Below are positions 63,015 to 64,000 of a stretch of 64,000 nt of DNA, one piece after another; position 1 is the first letter of the stretch, and each line of letters starts with the position of its first letter. The DNA is from Geoalkalibacter ferrihydriticus DSM 17813. Its GTDB lineage: Bacteria > Desulfobacterota > Desulfuromonadia > Desulfuromonadales > Geoalkalibacteraceae. Both the position numbers and the translations under genes were made by a program. Under the pieces are notes generated by a model. The model did not search any database, was not told where the DNA came from, and saw only the letters and a program-made list of their open reading frames with translations. The stretch lies in contig NZ_JWJD01000001.1 in the NCBI RefSeq assembly GCF_000820505.1, forward strand, positions 131,094-195,093. The letters are read 5' to 3'.

Positions 63015-64000
63015 ATGTCATATTCAGCGCAGCGGCTGATCTCTTATGGTGAATTCGATGTGTTCAGTATTGATCTGTATGACATCGGTCTTTTGCTGGC
63101 GGGCCTCATCATTTTCATTGCATCACTTCTTCCGGGACTGGTGTCTGAAAAACGGCTGATCACGGTACCCATTTTCTATATGGGGTTAGGAGTCCTGGTT
63201 TTTATCCTGCCCTGGGCTCCACTGTTGCCGGACTTGGTGGATGACGTCGCGTGGCTGAAACGTGTTGCCGAACTCGGCGTGATCCTTTCCCTTACGTCAG
63301 CGGGACTGAAGCTCAACAGCCCTTTCGCGTGGGCAAGCTGGCGAATCAGTTGGCGGCTTTTGGTGTTGACCATGCCGCTGACTGTTGCCGCTTCGGCCTG
63401 GCTTGGCTGGTGGGCGGCCGGTCTACTTCCAGCCTCTGCCATTCTGCTGGGCGCAGTTATTTCGCCGACCGACCCCGTGCTCGCCGGCGATGTTGAAGTC
63501 CGTGCGCCGGACGAGCCGCAAGGGCCAAAAACCAGATTGGTTTTAAACACTGAGGCCGGCATTCACAATGAGCCGGAGCGATCCAAAACCAGGTTGGCAT
63601 TAACCACAGAGGCCGGCATTAACGATAGTTTGGCGTTTCCATTTACCAACCTGGCCATTGCCGTGGCTCTGGTGGGATTGGCGCCATCGGGCTGGGTCGC
63701 CGGCTGGCTGGCCGTTGACGTTTTTTACAAACTCACGGTGGGCGCTGTTATCGGAGCCTCTTGCGGATATTTGATCGCCAAGATTATCTTGTCCAAATTC
63801 ATGACGGCTATGACCGGGGTTCTAGCCCTAAGCCTCACTCTTGTTCCTTACGGATTCGCTGAGCTGGCCTCAAGCTATGGCTTTATCGCTGTTTTTGTTG
63901 CAGCCTGCGTCTTTCGCCACTACGAACGCAACCATCAGTATCAGCAACTGGTGCATGATTTTGCCGAGCAAACCGTGCGTGTGCTGGTGGCTGTCCTCAT
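63015..64000 (+). CDS. Sodium/proton antiporter, CPA1-like, 3'-truncated by the window edge; internal repeat
   Basis: From the ATG at 63015 the frame stays open to the window end (328 codons visible). There are at least eight hydrophobic segments with the CPA1 pattern VISPTDPVLAGDV and TEAGIND..AFPFTNLAI, the ion-binding region. Next to it, residues KTRLVLNTEAGIHN and KTRLALTTEAGIND form an imperfect repeat with 57-bp (19-codon) period. Such antiporters exchange cations for protons; which ion is not clear. The repeat is discussed as a finding. Confidence 0.85.
   Translation, partial: MSYSAQRLISYGEFDVFSIDLYDIGLLLAGLIIFIASLLPGLVSEKRLITVPIFYMGLGVLVFILPWAPLLPDLVDDVAWLKRVAELGVILSLTSAGLKLNSPFAWASWRISWRLLVLTMPLTVAASAWLGWWAAGLLPASAILLGAVISPTDPVLAGDVEVRAPDEPQGPKTRLVLNTEAGIHNEPERSKTRLALTTEAGINDSLAFPFTNLAIAVALVGLAPSGWVAGWLAVDVFYKLTVGAVIGASCGYLIAKIILSKFMTAMTGVLALSLTLVPYGFAELASSYGFIAVFVAACVFRHYERNHQYQQLVHDFAEQTVRVLVAVL

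Overview
The window looks like a chromosomal segment of an anaerobic deltaproteobacterium of the Desulfuromonadia type (Geobacter / Desulfuromonas / Geoalkalibacter relatives). This is inferred from the gene mix, not from a database search: a selA-selB-selD set whose selD is itself a selenoprotein, nitrogenase cofactor genes (nifE, nifN and a NifU-NifQ fusion), sigma-54 type promoters in front of nifE and glnB, many large sensor kinases and cyclic-di-GMP proteins, a DUF3014 protein, and a Fur-type iron region with feoAB and an LbtU-like porin.

Region by region. Bases 1-5.4 kb are an accessory island. It holds the end of a DUF262 gene coupled to a HEPN gene that ends in an integron attC-like site, a lone lipoprotein, a ParD/RelE-type toxin-antitoxin pair, the wreck of a BrnT/BrnA pair, and a GC-rich two-gene unit (small membrane-segment protein plus an HExxH protein) of unknown function. 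Bases 5.4-7.4 kb hold small housekeeping genes (GIY-YIG, YheU) and a TauE/SafE exporter. Bases 7.4-11.9 kb are the selenocysteine genes on the minus strand. A very large CheB-CheR-PAS-kinase-receiver hybrid (12-16.6 kb) and two tandem moeA genes (16.7-19.9 kb) follow. After two small unknown genes come an FAD oxidoreductase and an exported superoxide dismutase on the plus strand. The nifE-nifN-nifU/Q operon (26.8-23.2 kb, minus) comes next, with a good sigma-54 promoter.

Bases 28-36.3 kb form an unusual group: a periplasmic binding protein, a histidine kinase, a TonB-dependent receptor, two overlapping and catalytically altered citrate-synthase-like proteins, and a convergent ThDP enzyme. After it come a two-receiver PAS-GGDEF-EAL protein, a radical SAM gene with a truncated second radical SAM gene behind it, a DUF3014 protein, a DAGK-like/DUF389 membrane protein, an O-acetylhomoserine sulfhydrylase, an NFACT protein, a zinc-ribbon protein, a stand-alone LpxA and another hybrid kinase. 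Nitrogen assimilation genes glnB-glnA (50-52 kb) are followed by a palindromic element, an AEC transporter, a GerMN lipoprotein, an aminotransferase, a CCA-enzyme family protein and tRNA-Gly(CCC). A DksA-like protein, azlCD and the iron region (LbtU-like porin, FeoB-associated protein, feoB, feoA, two Fur-like boxes) close the window, which ends inside a sodium/proton antiporter with an internal repeat at its ion-binding motif.

Functional links: molybdenum handling (two MoeA, NifQ-type domain, NifEN) and nitrogen control (PII, glutamine synthetase) suggest a diazotroph, although nifHDK lie outside the window. selABD supply selenocysteine machinery, but no tRNA-Sec gene was seen. The strongest candidates for undescribed biology are the HExxH two-gene unit (3319-5030), the paired degenerate citrate synthases with the ThDP enzyme (32840-36305) and the NifU-NifQ fusion.
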